Origin: JAKEFM01 sp035695825
GTDB lineage: Bacteria; Planctomycetota; UBA1135; JAKEFM01
Direction: 5' to 3'
Assembly: GCA_035695825.1 (NCBI GenBank)
Contig: DASRRH010000026.1
Span: 372,001-436,000 of the forward strand
Length of the DNA stretch: 64,000 nucleotides
A model generated the notes under the pieces. That model ran no database searches, was not told the origin of the DNA, and worked only from the letters and a program-made list of their open reading frames with translations. Shown here piece by piece: positions 1-9,272 of the stretch (the first letter of the stretch is position 1; each line of letters opens with the position of its first letter). A program made the translations under genes and the position numbers.

Positions 1-85
1 AAAGGGTCGCGACCCCTACTACCATCCGACGGTTCTTGCCCGTATCCGCTCCCGCCCGAACGCCCGCTCGCCGAAAAGGTTTTCC

Positions 86-2473
86 ATGCGCATTCCCTCC
101 CTCGGGGCCTCCCGCCGCCGTCCCGGTCCGGGAGCCCTCTTCCTCTTCGCCCCTCTCCTTTTCGCGTTCGCCGCGCGGGCGCAGGAAACCGCTCCCCTCT
201 CCGTCGAGGAGGTCGTCGCGCGATCGGAGCGGGCCGAGCTCGTCCGCGCGCTCGACCTCGGCCGGGAGCTCGGGAAGGCCGCCCGCGAGAACGCGGGCGT
301 GCGGGAGGAGATCGCCCAGGCGCTCGCCACCGCCGCCCCGATGGCGCGCCTCGCCCTCGGCGCCGCCCTGGCGGAAGCGGGGGATGCGAACCCCGCCAAG
401 GACGCGCTCCTTCCCCTCCTCGACGCGGGGATCCCGGAGCCGGTCGCCGAGGCCGCGGCGACGCTCGTCGGCCTCCCCCCCTTCCGGTCCGAGCCCGCCT
501 CGGCGAAGGAGATCTCGAAGGCCCTCCTCGGGCGCCTGGAAGCGGCCTCGCTCCCGCCGATCGTGCGGCTGCGCGCCGCGACGAGCCTGTTCCTCGTCGG
601 CGGAGGGGCCGAGAAGACGCGCGCCCGCTCGGAGCTGCGGGCGTTCCTCCGCTCGGAGGAGGAGAACCTGCGCGCGGAGGGGGCGCTCGCCCTCGCCTCG
701 CTCGGGGACCGAGAGTTCCCCCGCGAGGAGCTGAAACGCCTGGCCGCAGAGCCCTCCGCCCGGGGCCAGCTCGCCCGCACCTATCTCGAGAGGGAGGCGA
801 CGGAGAGGTACTACGACCGCCTCCTGCAGAAACAGCGCGAGTACTACGACAAGGAGGCGAACGCCCGCCCCTCGAAGCCCTTCGACGCGGGAGACCCGCA
901 AGTCCTGGAGGAAATCATGCGGGACGTGCGGGAGTTCCACGTCCACGGCGATCAGTTCTCGAGGGAGGAGCTCGTCGCGGCGGCCGCCCGCGGCATGCTG
1001 AACCTCCTCGACCCGCACTCGACCTTCTTCACCGGGGAGGAGTTCCGCCGGTTCGCCTTCGACCTCAAGCCCGAGTACGGCGGGATCGGGGCGTTCGTCC
1101 GCACGATCGCAGGGATCTTCACGATCGTGCGCCCGATCTACCCGGGCCCGGCCGCCGAGATCGGGCTCCGCTCGGGGGACCGGGTCTTCTCCGTCGACGG
1201 CTGGGACACGCGCGGCCACGGCGAGGACGAGGTGATCAAGCGCCTCAAGGGGAAGCCCGGGACGCGGGTCAAGGTGAAGGTGCTGCGGCAGGGGTGGCCC
1301 GAACCGCGCGAGTTCGAGATCACGCGGGCCGAGATCAGCGTCCCCGTCCTCCACTCCGAGCTCTTCCCCGGCGGGGTCGGCTACGTCGAGCTGGTCGGGT
1401 TCGCGGAGAACTCCGCCCCGGAGCTCGACCGCGCCCTCGACGACCTCAAGCGCCGCGGGATGAAGGGGCTCATCCTCGACCTGCGGAACAACGAGGGGGG
1501 TCTCCTCAAGTCCGCGATCGAGGTCGCGAGCCGCTTCCTCCCGAAGGGGAAGAAGATCGTCTCGACGGAGGGGACCCGCGACGGGAAGGAGGAGCACTTC
1601 TCCCAGGGGAAGCTCGCCGTCCCCGAGAGCTTCCCCCTCGTCGTCCTCGCGAACGAGTTCTCCGCCTCCGCCTCCGAGATCGTCGCGGGGGCGCTCCAGG
1701 ACCACGGGCGCGCGAAGATCGTCGGGGAGCCGACCTACGGGAAGGGCTCCGTCCAGCAGCTGATCCCCCTCCACTCCCTCCCCGACGAGCAGTTCCAGGA
1801 CGAGAACGGGAACGAGATCTACGAGGAGTGGGAGAAGTCGAAGGACAACGTGATCCCGAACGGGAAGCACGACTTCGGGCCGCGGATCAAGCTCACGGTC
1901 GCGCGCTACCTCCTGCCGAGCGGGCGGAGCATCCACACGGAGACGGACAAGCAGGGGCGCGTCGTCCAGCCGGGGGGGATCTTCCCGGACGAGACGGTCG
2001 AGTTCGCGCGCATCCCGGCGTGGAAGGCGGAGGAGCTCGACCGGCTGCTCGGGGAGAGGCCGGAGGAGGGGGCGTTCCGCAAGTACGTGGAGGAGCACTT
2101 CGAGGCGAACCGGGAGCTCTTCGTGCGGCTCGCGGAGGGGGACGGGGGGGATCCCTCCCTCTACCCCGACTTCGACTCCTTCTACGCCTCCCTCAAGACG
2201 CCGCTCGACCGCGACGAGATCCGCCGCTGGGTGCGCCTGCGCGTGCGCGAGGTCGTCGCGGACGACCGCAAGAAGGTTTTCCCGGGCACCATGTTCCTCG
2301 GCGACTACGAGGAGGACGCGCAGCTGCAGCACGCGATCAAGCTCCTCCTCTCCCAGTTCGGGACGGACGTGAATAGCGTCGAGGAGTACCGGGTCGTCTT
2401 CGCGAAGACGTCCCGCTCCGCCGACGCCCCTTGGAAGGCCCCGGGGGGCGAGGGGAGCGGGCAGCCCCGGTAG
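86..2473 (+). CDS. S41 family C-terminal processing protease (CtpA/Prc-like)
   Basis: Exported serine protease of 795 aa. Residues 1-32 form a signal peptide ending ARA before QE. An alpha-helical, HEAT-like N-terminal part follows to about residue 240. A PDZ domain (about 330-405, containing YGGIGAFV and GLRSGDRV) precedes the S41 core. The catalytic pair is visible: the middle Ser of SASASE and, 25 residues later, the Lys of YGKGSVQ, the same spacing as in E. coli Prc. The family cleaves periplasmic or envelope proteins near their C-termini, recognised by the PDZ domain. ATG at 86 is chosen because it begins the signal peptide. The gene converges on the Minf_1886 gene. Confidence 0.93.
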   Translation: MRIPSLGASRRRPGPGALFLFAPLLFAFAARAQETAPLSVEEVVARSERAELVRALDLGRELGKAARENAGVREEIAQALATAAPMARLALGAALAEAGDANPAKDALLPLLDAGIPEPVAEAAATLVGLPPFRSEPASAKEISKALLGRLEAASLPPIVRLRAATSLFLVGGGAEKTRARSELRAFLRSEEENLRAEGALALASLGDREFPREELKRLAAEPSARGQLARTYLEREATERYYDRLLQKQREYYDKEANARPSKPFDAGDPQVLEEIMRDVREFHVHGDQFSREELVAAAARGMLNLLDPHSTFFTGEEFRRFAFDLKPEYGGIGAFVRTIAGIFTIVRPIYPGPAAEIGLRSGDRVFSVDGWDTRGHGEDEVIKRLKGKPGTRVKVKVLRQGWPEPREFEITRAEISVPVLHSELFPGGVGYVELVGFAENSAPELDRALDDLKRRGMKGLILDLRNNEGGLLKSAIEVASRFLPKGKKIVSTEGTRDGKEEHFSQGKLAVPESFPLVVLANEFSASASEIVAGALQDHGRAKIVGEPTYGKGSVQQLIPLHSLPDEQFQDENGNEIYEEWEKSKDNVIPNGKHDFGPRIKLTVARYLLPSGRSIHTETDKQGRVVQPGGIFPDETVEFARIPAWKAEELDRLLGERPEEGAFRKYVEEHFEANRELFVRLAEGDGGDPSLYPDFDSFYASLKTPLDRDEIRRWVRLRVREVVADDRKKVFPGTMFLGDYEEDAQLQHAIKLLLSQFGTDVNSVEEYRVVFAKTSRSADAPWKAPGGEGSGQPR

Positions 2474-2499
2474 CGCTCCGGCGCCCCCTCCCGCCCGCC

Positions 2500-2898
2500 T
2501 CAACCCGCCGCCTCGTCTCCCTCGAGCCGCGGCTCGGTGCCGAAGGCCTCCCCGAAGTCGAAGCCGCCGGCGAAGTCGGCCTTGGAGTCCTCCTCCCTGC
2601 GGGAGAGGAGCTTCTCCTCGACGAGGTTGAAGACGATCTCCCCGAAGTCCTCCGTCCGCCGGATGCTCCAGGAGTCGAGGACCGCCCGCGCGAGGGGCCC
2701 GAACTCCTGCGCCGCGTAGCCGCGGATGCCCGCGAGGAGCTCGCGGCCGGAGACGTGGCGCTCCTCCCCCTTCGCACCCTCCCGTCCGGTCGAGCGGATC
2801 GTGTGCTCGAGCGCCTCGAGGACGAAGGCGTACGCGATCGGGGGATACCGGGGGTCCCTGCGCCGAAGGCGCCGCAGGCGCGCCTCGAAGTCCTCCAC
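2500..2898 (-). CDS. Minf_1886 family protein
   Basis: Small 132-aa protein with no predicted membrane segment. The N-terminal half (RDPRYPPIAYAFVLEALE) and the central HVSGRELLAGIRGYA and FGPLARAVLDSW segments match the uncharacterised Minf_1886 family, which is largely limited to Planctomycetes and Verrucomicrobia. Its function is unknown. It lies 3 bp after the PSP1 gene and is probably the last gene of the dnaA-like/tmk/holB/psp1 operon. It is useful here mainly as a lineage marker. Confidence 0.8.
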   Translation of the reverse strand: MEDFEARLRRLRRRDPRYPPIAYAFVLEALEHTIRSTGREGAKGEERHVSGRELLAGIRGYAAQEFGPLARAVLDSWSIRRTEDFGEIVFNLVEEKLLSRREEDSKADFAGGFDFGEAFGTEPRLEGDEAAG

Positions 2899-2901
2899 GC
2901 C

Positions 2902-3768
2902 TCACTCCGCCGGCCCCGGCTCGGCCGCCTCCGTCCCCGGGTCCTCCCTCGGAGGGGGACCTCCCCTCCGGACGACCTCGCCCGCGGGGTAGGTGACGCG
3001 CTCCCCGCTGCCGAGCCGGACGCGCAGGCGGCGCGCCAGGACCTCCTGGTCCACGACCTCGCCGGGGCCCCGAGGGGTGTCCACCCTCTCCCCCCGCCTC
3101 GGAAGGGACTGGCGGAACTCCGTGTAGACCTCGTCCTCGTACCGGAGGCAGCAGAGGAGACGGCCGCACTGCCCCGAGATCTTCGCCGGGTCGAGGGTCG
3201 ACTTCTGGAGCTTCGCCATCCGCATCGAGATCGGTTTGATCTCCGGCAGCCACGCCTTGCAGCACAGCCGGCGGCCGCAGTGTCCGTACTCGCCGACGAG
3301 CCGGGCGTCGTCCCGCGCGCCGATCTGTCGCATCTCGACCCGGCCGCCGATGCGCTCGGAGATCTCCCGCACGAGGGCCCGGAAGTCGATCCGCTCCTCG
3401 GACACGAAGTAGACGACGAAGCGTTCCCCCCCGAGGAGGGCCTCGACCCCGGCCAGGCGCGCGGGGAGCCGGTGGGAGCCGAGCCGCTCCCGGCAGATCC
3501 GCGCCTCCCGCGCCGTGCCGCGGGCGGCCATCCGGCGCATCTCCGCGCGGTCCTCCGAGTTCGCGCGCCGCAGGACGTCCCCGACCAGGCTGCAGGCGCT
3601 GCAGGGGTGATCCGCCGCGGTCCGGGCCGGAGCCAGCACGACTCCCGACTCGAGCCCGCGGGAAGTCCGGACGACGCACTCCTCTCCCGACTGCAGGTCG
3701 AGCAGGGACGTCCGGAACGTCCCCTTGTAGCGCATCAAGCCGTAGCGGACGGATGCGAAGGCCTGCAC
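2902..3768 (-). CDS. PSP1 domain protein (YaaT/RicT-like)
   Basis: Homologue of B. subtilis YaaT (RicT), a cytosolic protein of the Ric complex that affects RNA processing and development. The core is easy to recognise: RIDFRALVREISERIGGRVEMRQIGARDDA, then GHCGRRLCC and GQCGRLLCCLRYED with the conserved cysteines used for Fe-S binding in the family. I prefer GTG at 3768 because the family's first strand (here SVRYGLMRY) would be lost with the ATG at 3735, which overlaps the holB stop as TGATG. The C-terminal 20 residues are low-complexity, rich in P, E and G. The neighbour holB also sits next to yaaT in Firmicutes, so the pairing is conserved. Confidence 0.9.
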   Translation of the reverse strand: MQAFASVRYGLMRYKGTFRTSLLDLQSGEECVVRTSRGLESGVVLAPARTAADHPCSACSLVGDVLRRANSEDRAEMRRMAARGTAREARICRERLGSHRLPARLAGVEALLGGERFVVYFVSEERIDFRALVREISERIGGRVEMRQIGARDDARLVGEYGHCGRRLCCKAWLPEIKPISMRMAKLQKSTLDPAKISGQCGRLLCCLRYEDEVYTEFRQSLPRRGERVDTPRGPGEVVDQEVLARRLRVRLGSGERVTYPAGEVVRRGGPPPREDPGTEAAEPGPAE

Positions 3769-4802
3769 GCGCGTGCGACGTCGATCGCGAAGAGGTCGAT
3801 CAGGAGTCCGGGCTCGACGTTGGCCTCGAGGTCCCGGAGGGCCCGGGCCGTCGACGCGAGCAGATCCTCGAGACTTTGCGTCGGGTCGCCGCGGGGAACA
3901 TAAGACCCCTCTCCCCCCGCCGCAACGACGGCCCGCCACCGCTCTCGCACGGCGAGGCCCGCCGAGCGGAGGAAGGTCCGCGCGAGGGCCCGGCGGTCGG
4001 CGGCCGTCGACTTCCCCCCGAGCGACCCGAAGACCTCCTCCCGCAGGGGCCCTCCGGCCTCCCCTGCGAGGCGTCCCTCGGCGAGATCCCGCATCCGCCG
4101 CGCCTCCCCCGGGAGGCAGGCGAGGGCCTCCCCGATCGACCCCTCCGACACCCGCGCGGCCGAGCGCGCGTCGGCCGCCGCGATCCCCCCGCGCGCGAGA
4201 AGGAACCGCTCGACCTCCTCGACCGGCAGGGGGCGGAGTCGAAGGCAGAGGCAGCGGGAGAGGACGGTCTCGAGGAGAGCGCCGGCCGAGGTCGCCGTGA
4301 GGAGGAGGAGGGAATCGCCGGGAGGCTCCTCGAGGGTCTTCAGGAGCGCGTTCTGGGCGAAGACGTTCATCCGCTCCGCGTCGCGGACGAAGGCGCACTT
4401 CCCTCGGGGACCCGAGGCCTTGCGCCCGATCCACTCGACGAGCCCGGGGAGCCGGACGGAGGGGCCCGGGCTCTCCCCCTTCCCTCTCTCCCCCCCCTCC
4501 GCCTCTCCGCCGCGGATGGCCGCGATCGGGATCGTGGGGCCCGGCGGGTCGAGGAGGAGGAAGTCGGAGTGCCCGCCCGCCTCGAACGCGCGACACGACG
4601 CGCACGAGCCGCAACCCTCCGGGCTCTCCGCGGGGCAGAGCTTCCCCCGCGCGAGGGCCCGCGCGAGGAGCGACTTCCCGATCCCTTCGGGGCCGGCGAG
4701 AAGGAGGGCATGCGGAAGCCTCCCCTCCCGGGCGAGGCGGCCGAGGAAGGCCCGGGCGTCGGCGTGGCCCGCGATGTCAGGGAAGGATGCGCTCGACGGC
4801 AC
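3735..4802 (-). CDS. holB: DNA polymerase III delta-prime subunit
   Basis: Clamp-loader AAA+ subunit of 355 aa. It shows the P-loop GPEGIGKS (about residue 40), a four-cysteine zinc module (CPAESPEGCGSCASC) and the sensor segment TVLSRCLCLRLRPL. The N-terminal FPDIAGHADARAFL is typical of the family. The start is GTG at 4802, giving a 26-bp overlap with the end of tmk. It works with tau/gamma and delta to load the beta clamp. Position between tmk and the PSP1 gene repeats the tmk-holB-yaaT order seen in many bacteria. Confidence 0.92.
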   Translation of the reverse strand: MPSSASFPDIAGHADARAFLGRLAREGRLPHALLLAGPEGIGKSLLARALARGKLCPAESPEGCGSCASCRAFEAGGHSDFLLLDPPGPTIPIAAIRGGEAEGGERGKGESPGPSVRLPGLVEWIGRKASGPRGKCAFVRDAERMNVFAQNALLKTLEEPPGDSLLLLTATSAGALLETVLSRCLCLRLRPLPVEEVERFLLARGGIAAADARSAARVSEGSIGEALACLPGEARRMRDLAEGRLAGEAGGPLREEVFGSLGGKSTAADRRALARTFLRSAGLAVRERWRAVVAAGGEGSYVPRGDPTQSLEDLLASTARALRDLEANVEPGLLIDLFAIDVARACRPSHPSATA

Positions 4803-5388
4803 GCCAGACCGCCTCCTCGACCTCGCGGCGCGGGCCCCTCCCGTCGAGGAGGACGACGCGCCCCCTCGATCTCCGGGCGAAGGCCCGGAAACCCCGCCGC
4901 ACGGCGCGCGCGAAGGAGACCCCCTTGCGCTCGAAGCGGTCGCGCCCCCTCCGGCGTTTCCGCGCGGTCCCGGGCGCGACGTCGAGCAGCACGACGAGGT
5001 CGGGGCGCGGCCGCGCGTGGAACGCCCGGGCGAGGGCGAGCACCCGCCCTCTCCCCAGCCCCCCCGCGATTCCCTGGTAGGCGAACGTCGAGGGGCCCCC
5101 CCGGTCGGAGAGGACGATCCGACCGCGGCGCAGCGCCGGGGCGACGACTCGATCGAGCAACTCCGCGCGCGCCGCCGCGAAGAGGAGGGCCTGCGCCTTC
5201 GCCCCGAGCGGGACCGTACGGCGGAGGAGCAATCGCCGCAGGGCCTCGCCGAGGGGCGTCCCGCCCGGCTCCCGCACGACGAGGACGCGCCGACCTCCCC
5301 GCCGCATGCGCCGCGCGAGACGACGGACCTGGGTCGTTTTCCCCGCGCCGTCCGGACCGTCGAGCACGAGGAACACCCCTCGCCTCAT
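4777..5388 (-). CDS. tmk: Thymidylate kinase
   Basis: dTMP kinase (dTMP to dTDP) of 203 aa. The P-loop is DGPDGAGKTT near the N-terminus, followed by REPGGTPLGE and a DR motif, SDRGGPSTFAYQG. The family normally has DRY-x-x-S at that place, so the tyrosine is replaced here. The lid region is arginine-rich (ARKRRRGRDRFE). The ATG at 5388 overlaps the stop of the DnaA-like gene by 4 bp, which fixes the start and implies translational coupling. Confidence 0.92.
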   Translation of the reverse strand: MRRGVFLVLDGPDGAGKTTQVRRLARRMRRGGRRVLVVREPGGTPLGEALRRLLLRRTVPLGAKAQALLFAAARAELLDRVVAPALRRGRIVLSDRGGPSTFAYQGIAGGLGRGRVLALARAFHARPRPDLVVLLDVAPGTARKRRRGRDRFERKGVSFARAVRRGFRAFARRSRGRVVLLDGRGPRREVEEAVWRAVERILP

Positions 5389-6182
5389 CCCTCCATCGCT
5401 CCCCGGGGAGGCGAGTCGGCCGCCGGAAGAGCGCTTCTCCCCGCATCGACTCGGGCGCGGCGCGCGAGGTGGGCGACGGCCTCGAGGGATCGGTCTCCCA
5501 GGAAGCGGGCGATCTCCGGCGTCGAGAAACCGGCCCCGAAGGAGGCGAGGACGAACGCCCCCCGGGCGGCGGCGCGACGGGGGGAGCGGCCCGCTCCGCG
5601 GAGCGCCTCGACCTCGACGTCGGCCGCCGCGGCCGCGTCGCGCGCGAGATCCTCGAGGGTGGTCCGTCCCGGAGCCTCCTCGATCGAGGTCGTGAAGCCC
5701 CCGTCGAGGAACCCGGCGAGGCGAGGGTCGAACCCCCTGAGACGCCGCGGGTGAATCCGGCAGGCCGCGGCGACCGGGTTGCGGCGGGAGAGGAACGCCT
5801 CGAGGAGGGTCGCGGTGGCGCGGGAGAGCCGCTCCCGTCCGGCGAGGCGCTCCACCTCGTCGAGGAGGAGCGCGCCGGAGCGCAGCAGGCCGCGCGAGAA
5901 CTCCTCCCCCCTTCCGCCGCGGGCGGCCTGGACGAAACGGCGGCCGAGCTCGCGGATCCCGACGAGGCAGGGGCGGAGCCCCCGTCGCTCGAGGTCCACC
6001 GCGAGCGCCGCGAGGAGTCTCGACTTCCCGGATCGCGGAGGTCCGAGGAGGAGCAGCGGATTGAAAAGGCCCCCGGGGTTCGCCGCCGCCGCCCGCGCCG
6101 CGAGGACCGCGGTCCGGTTGCGCGGCGTGAGGGGATAGGCGCCGGTCCCCTCGCCGCGCGGGGGACTCGGAGAGCGGCGCAA
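5385..6182 (-). CDS. DnaA-like AAA+ ATPase (short, DnaA/Hda type)
   Basis: About 265 aa. The start of the AAA+ region (NRTAVLAARAAAANPGGLFNPLLLLGP) parallels DnaA domain III. It carries Walker A GPPRSGKS and a Walker B-like LLLDEVE. The C-terminus (FVLASFGAGFSTPEIARFLGDRSLEAVAHLARR) resembles the DnaA domain IV helix-turn-helix and signature region, but with RS in place of the usual DH-T-T-V signature. There is no N-terminal DnaA domain I. It is probably a DnaA paralogue or regulator and not the initiator. No ATG exists near the N-terminus; TTG at 6182 is my best start (alternative TTG at 6257 overlapping the previous stop). Confidence 0.65.
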   Translation of the reverse strand: MRRSPSPPRGEGTGAYPLTPRNRTAVLAARAAAANPGGLFNPLLLLGPPRSGKSRLLAALAVDLERRGLRPCLVGIRELGRRFVQAARGGRGEEFSRGLLRSGALLLDEVERLAGRERLSRATATLLEAFLSRRNPVAAACRIHPRRLRGFDPRLAGFLDGGFTTSIEEAPGRTTLEDLARDAAAAADVEVEALRGAGRSPRRAAARGAFVLASFGAGFSTPEIARFLGDRSLEAVAHLARRARVDAGRSALPAADSPPRGAMEG

Positions 6183-6229
6183 GAGGGGGACGAGCAGGGC
6201 GGGGGTCCTCGGGACGCTCGAGGCGCCGG

Positions 6230-6257
6230 AGCATAGGACCGACGCCGCGGCGGTCAA
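6230..6257 (-). promoter_or_regulatory. Candidate sigma-70 type promoter for the dnaA-like operon
   Basis: On the minus strand TTGACC (6257-6252) and TATGCT (6235-6230) are separated by 16 bp. This would start RNA near 6222, about 40 nt before the proposed TTG start, and just after the stop of the upstream TPR gene. Two near-consensus boxes in such GC-rich DNA are unlikely to be random, but this is inference from sequence alone. Confidence 0.45.
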
Positions 6258-9178
6258 CCCGAGGAGGGGCGCCCGGCGAGCTCGAGGATCTCGGTCGCGC
6301 GGCGGTCCTCCGGATCGAGCTCGAGGGCGCGCCGGGCCGCCTCCGCGGCGGAGGCGCGATCCGACCGCAGGAGGTGCGTCTCGGCCTCCTCGCGGAAGAG
6401 CTCCGCGCGCTCGTGCGTTTCCTCCGCTTCCTTCTTCCCCTCGCGGGGAGCGTTCGGCTCGAGGTCGGGCCGGACGGCGCGGGCGACCCGGAAGGCGGCC
6501 ACCGCCTCGTCGAGCGCTCCGAGCGTCCGCAGCGACCGTCCCCTCCGCGCGTGGAGGTCGCGCCGGAACGGGTCGACGCCGAGGGCCTTCCGGAGCCACT
6601 TCTCGGCGTCGGCGGCGTCCGCTCGCCCCTCGGCGTACGTCGCCAGGTCGAGGAAGGGATCCACCGACTTCACGCCGAGACCGGCGAACTCCTCGAGCTC
6701 CCGCCTCGCCTCTTCCGCCCGGCCGGCCCCGGCGAGCAGGCGGCGGAGCGCGAGGTGCGGGCTGAGATCCGGGTCCGCGGCGAAGCGCGGGAAGGCCGCC
6801 TTCGCCGCGCGCCAGGCCTGGATCGCGGCCTCGAACTCCTTCTCCCCCTCGAGGATCTTCGCGTGGTGCGCCCGGGCGAAGAACTCCTCGGCGCCCCGCG
6901 CGAATCCCGCCTCGTACTCGGCCCGCGCGACGTCGGTGCGCCCCCGCGCGTAGGCGAGCTCCCCGGCGAGCAGATGCGCGCGCGGGTGGTCGGGGGCCCG
7001 GGCGCGCACGCGCCGGAGTCCCTCCTCGGCGTCGACGGTGTTCCGGCGGCGCGCCTGCTCCCAGGCGAGCGACACGATCGCGTCGAGGTCGTCGGGGGCC
7101 TCCTTCACACGGGCGCGGAGGCGCCGCAGCCCCTCCTCGCTCCGGGTCGGCTCGACCCGGACGTCGCGCAGCTTCTCGTCGATGAAGGCGAGGAGACGGC
7201 GGTCGAACTCCTCCGGAGTGAGGCCGAAGCACTCGCGGAGGATCTCCCGCGTGCTCCGGTCCTCCCCGTAGAGGCGCAGCATCTTTCGGAGCTGCTCGAA
7301 GGGGTGGCCTCGCTCGAGCCACTCGCAGACGAGGCCTCCCTGGTAGTAGCCGAAGAGGATGTTCGGGGTCCGGAAGACCCCGTTCAGCTCCTCGATCGGG
7401 ACGATCGCCCCGCTCGCGCGGGCGTTCAGGAGCTCGAGGTCCATGCCGCGATCGAAGGCAGGATCGCGTCGCTTCTCCTCGAGGACGGAGAGCCCCTCCG
7501 TGAGCCAGCGGGGCACGCGCCCGCGCGAAAGGGCGATCGTGAGGACGTGGGCGAACTCGTGCCAGGCGGTCGCCTCCCAGGAGAACTTCCCCCGGACCTC
7601 GGGGGCGAGGGGGGAGACGGTGGTCACCACCGGGCCGAAGCAGACCCCGAGGGCGCCGAACCCGGTGAACCCGACGGTCCGGACCGAGAAGTCTCCGTAC
7701 TCGTGGAAGACCTCGACCAGGATCTCCCCCTCCGGCCGGAGGTCGTAGCGCTTCGTCAGCTCCTCAAGGGCCTCGTGGAGGAGCGGGGGGAGGAGCTCGC
7801 CGAGGACGGGGGCCTCATCGGGGTGAAGGCGCAGCCGGAAAGGGGGAGACTCGACCCAGACGTAGGCGCGCTCGAGCCGGTCGAGGACCGCCAGCATGTT
7901 CTTGCGCCACGGGTGGACGTAGCCGCGCTCGGCCTCCTCTGCCCGTCGGAGCGCCTCCGCCGCCTCCGCCTCCCGCCCGCTGTTCGCGAGGGCGCGCCCG
8001 AGGTCGGTCCACGCGCCTCCATGGGACGGCTCGACGCGCACGGCCTCCCGGAGGAGGGGCACCGCCTCCGCGAAACGGTAAAGCTCGACCAGGTCCGACC
8101 CCGCCGTCGCCGCGGGCTCCCCGGAGGTCGGGTCCTCCCCGGCGAGGGCGCGCGCCGTCTCTTCCCACTCCCGGCGCCGCCCTTCGAGGAGGTCGAGGGA
8201 GGCGAGGCGCGCTCGCGCGCCGCGGTGCCGCGGGTGGACGCGCAGGGCCGCGCCGAGGGAGGCGCGCGCCTCTTCGAAGCGCCGGTCCTGGACGCGGTAG
8301 GAGGCCTGTTCGACGAGGGCCTCGACGTCGCGGGGGTTCACGTCGAGGGCCTTCCGCAGGAATCCGTCCGTCTTCGAGCCGTCGCGGGCGAAATTCGATC
8401 GGTAGACCCGGAAGCAGCCGAGGAGCGCGCCGAGGTGGCGGGGGTTGCGGCGGAGCGCCTGCTGATACTCCTCGACCGCGCTCGGGTAGCCCGCCGTGTC
8501 CCGGTAGACGCGGAAGTAGAGGTCGCCGAGGGCGACCGCGACGTCCGCGCGGTCGGGATCCTCCCGGAGGAGTTCCGCGAAGACCTCCGAGGCCTCCTCC
8601 TCTCGGCCGAGCGCCGCGTAGACCCGGCCGAGGGCGAGGAGCCCCTCGGGGTCCTCGACGGGGTCGCGCGCGGCGGACCGCGCGATCCCCTGGCGGAGCT
8701 CGACCGCCTCGCTCCGGCGCCCGGTCGCCTCAAGGAAAGAGGCGAGGGCCTCGCGGCCGGAGAGATCGGAGGGCTCCTCCACCGCCGCGCGATAGGCCTT
8801 CTCCGCCTCCTCGAGCCTGCCGGTCGCGGCGCGCGCGTCGCCGAGGAGCCGGCGGGTCAGGGGGGAGGAGGGAGTCCTCTCGAGGGCCTCCCCCGCCGCC
8901 TCGTAGCGGCCGAGGGAGAGGAGGGCCCTCGCCTTCCCCGCGAGGGCGCGCTCGCTCCCCCCCCGCGCGAGGATCCGGTCGAACGAGGAGAGGGAGCGCT
9001 CGTAATCCCCCCGCGCGAGGAGCGCCTCCCCCTCCTCCGGGGAGGGAACCTCTTCCGCCGCATCCGCGGGAGCGGACTCCTGCGCGAGCGGGGCGAGGGC
9101 CGCCGGCGAGACCCCTCCGAAGGCGAGGAGGAGGAGGGCCGGAGGGAGGGTTCGCGCGAGGTTTCCGGAGGGTCGCAC
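6254..9178 (-). CDS. Secreted TPR-repeat protein with peptidase-MA-like (gluzincin) domain
   Basis: About 974 aa. Starting at GTG 9178 gives an immediate signal peptide (SGNLARTLPPALLLLAFGGV); a GTG at 9256 would add 26 residues. Tetratricopeptide repeats occupy both the N-terminal half and the C-terminal third. Between them is a metalloprotease-like segment with WHEFAHVL (HExxH) followed by RWLTEGLSV, whose Glu is the usual third zinc ligand of the peptidase MA-like family. It is probably an envelope or secreted protein. It follows the receiver-domain gene and may belong to the same transcript. Confidence 0.8.
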   Translation of the reverse strand: MRPSGNLARTLPPALLLLAFGGVSPAALAPLAQESAPADAAEEVPSPEEGEALLARGDYERSLSSFDRILARGGSERALAGKARALLSLGRYEAAGEALERTPSSPLTRRLLGDARAATGRLEEAEKAYRAAVEEPSDLSGREALASFLEATGRRSEAVELRQGIARSAARDPVEDPEGLLALGRVYAALGREEEASEVFAELLREDPDRADVAVALGDLYFRVYRDTAGYPSAVEEYQQALRRNPRHLGALLGCFRVYRSNFARDGSKTDGFLRKALDVNPRDVEALVEQASYRVQDRRFEEARASLGAALRVHPRHRGARARLASLDLLEGRRREWEETARALAGEDPTSGEPAATAGSDLVELYRFAEAVPLLREAVRVEPSHGGAWTDLGRALANSGREAEAAEALRRAEEAERGYVHPWRKNMLAVLDRLERAYVWVESPPFRLRLHPDEAPVLGELLPPLLHEALEELTKRYDLRPEGEILVEVFHEYGDFSVRTVGFTGFGALGVCFGPVVTTVSPLAPEVRGKFSWEATAWHEFAHVLTIALSRGRVPRWLTEGLSVLEEKRRDPAFDRGMDLELLNARASGAIVPIEELNGVFRTPNILFGYYQGGLVCEWLERGHPFEQLRKMLRLYGEDRSTREILRECFGLTPEEFDRRLLAFIDEKLRDVRVEPTRSEEGLRRLRARVKEAPDDLDAIVSLAWEQARRRNTVDAEEGLRRVRARAPDHPRAHLLAGELAYARGRTDVARAEYEAGFARGAEEFFARAHHAKILEGEKEFEAAIQAWRAAKAAFPRFAADPDLSPHLALRRLLAGAGRAEEARRELEEFAGLGVKSVDPFLDLATYAEGRADAADAEKWLRKALGVDPFRRDLHARRGRSLRTLGALDEAVAAFRVARAVRPDLEPNAPREGKKEAEETHERAELFREEAETHLLRSDRASAAEAARRALELDPEDRRATEILELAGRPSSG

Positions 9179-9272
9179 GCCTCGGGCGATTGGACCCCTC
9201 CGCCTGCGCGGGGGCAAGGCTCCCTCGCCCCGAGGAGAGGGGGGTTGCGGATGCACCGGGGCGCGTCCGTCC

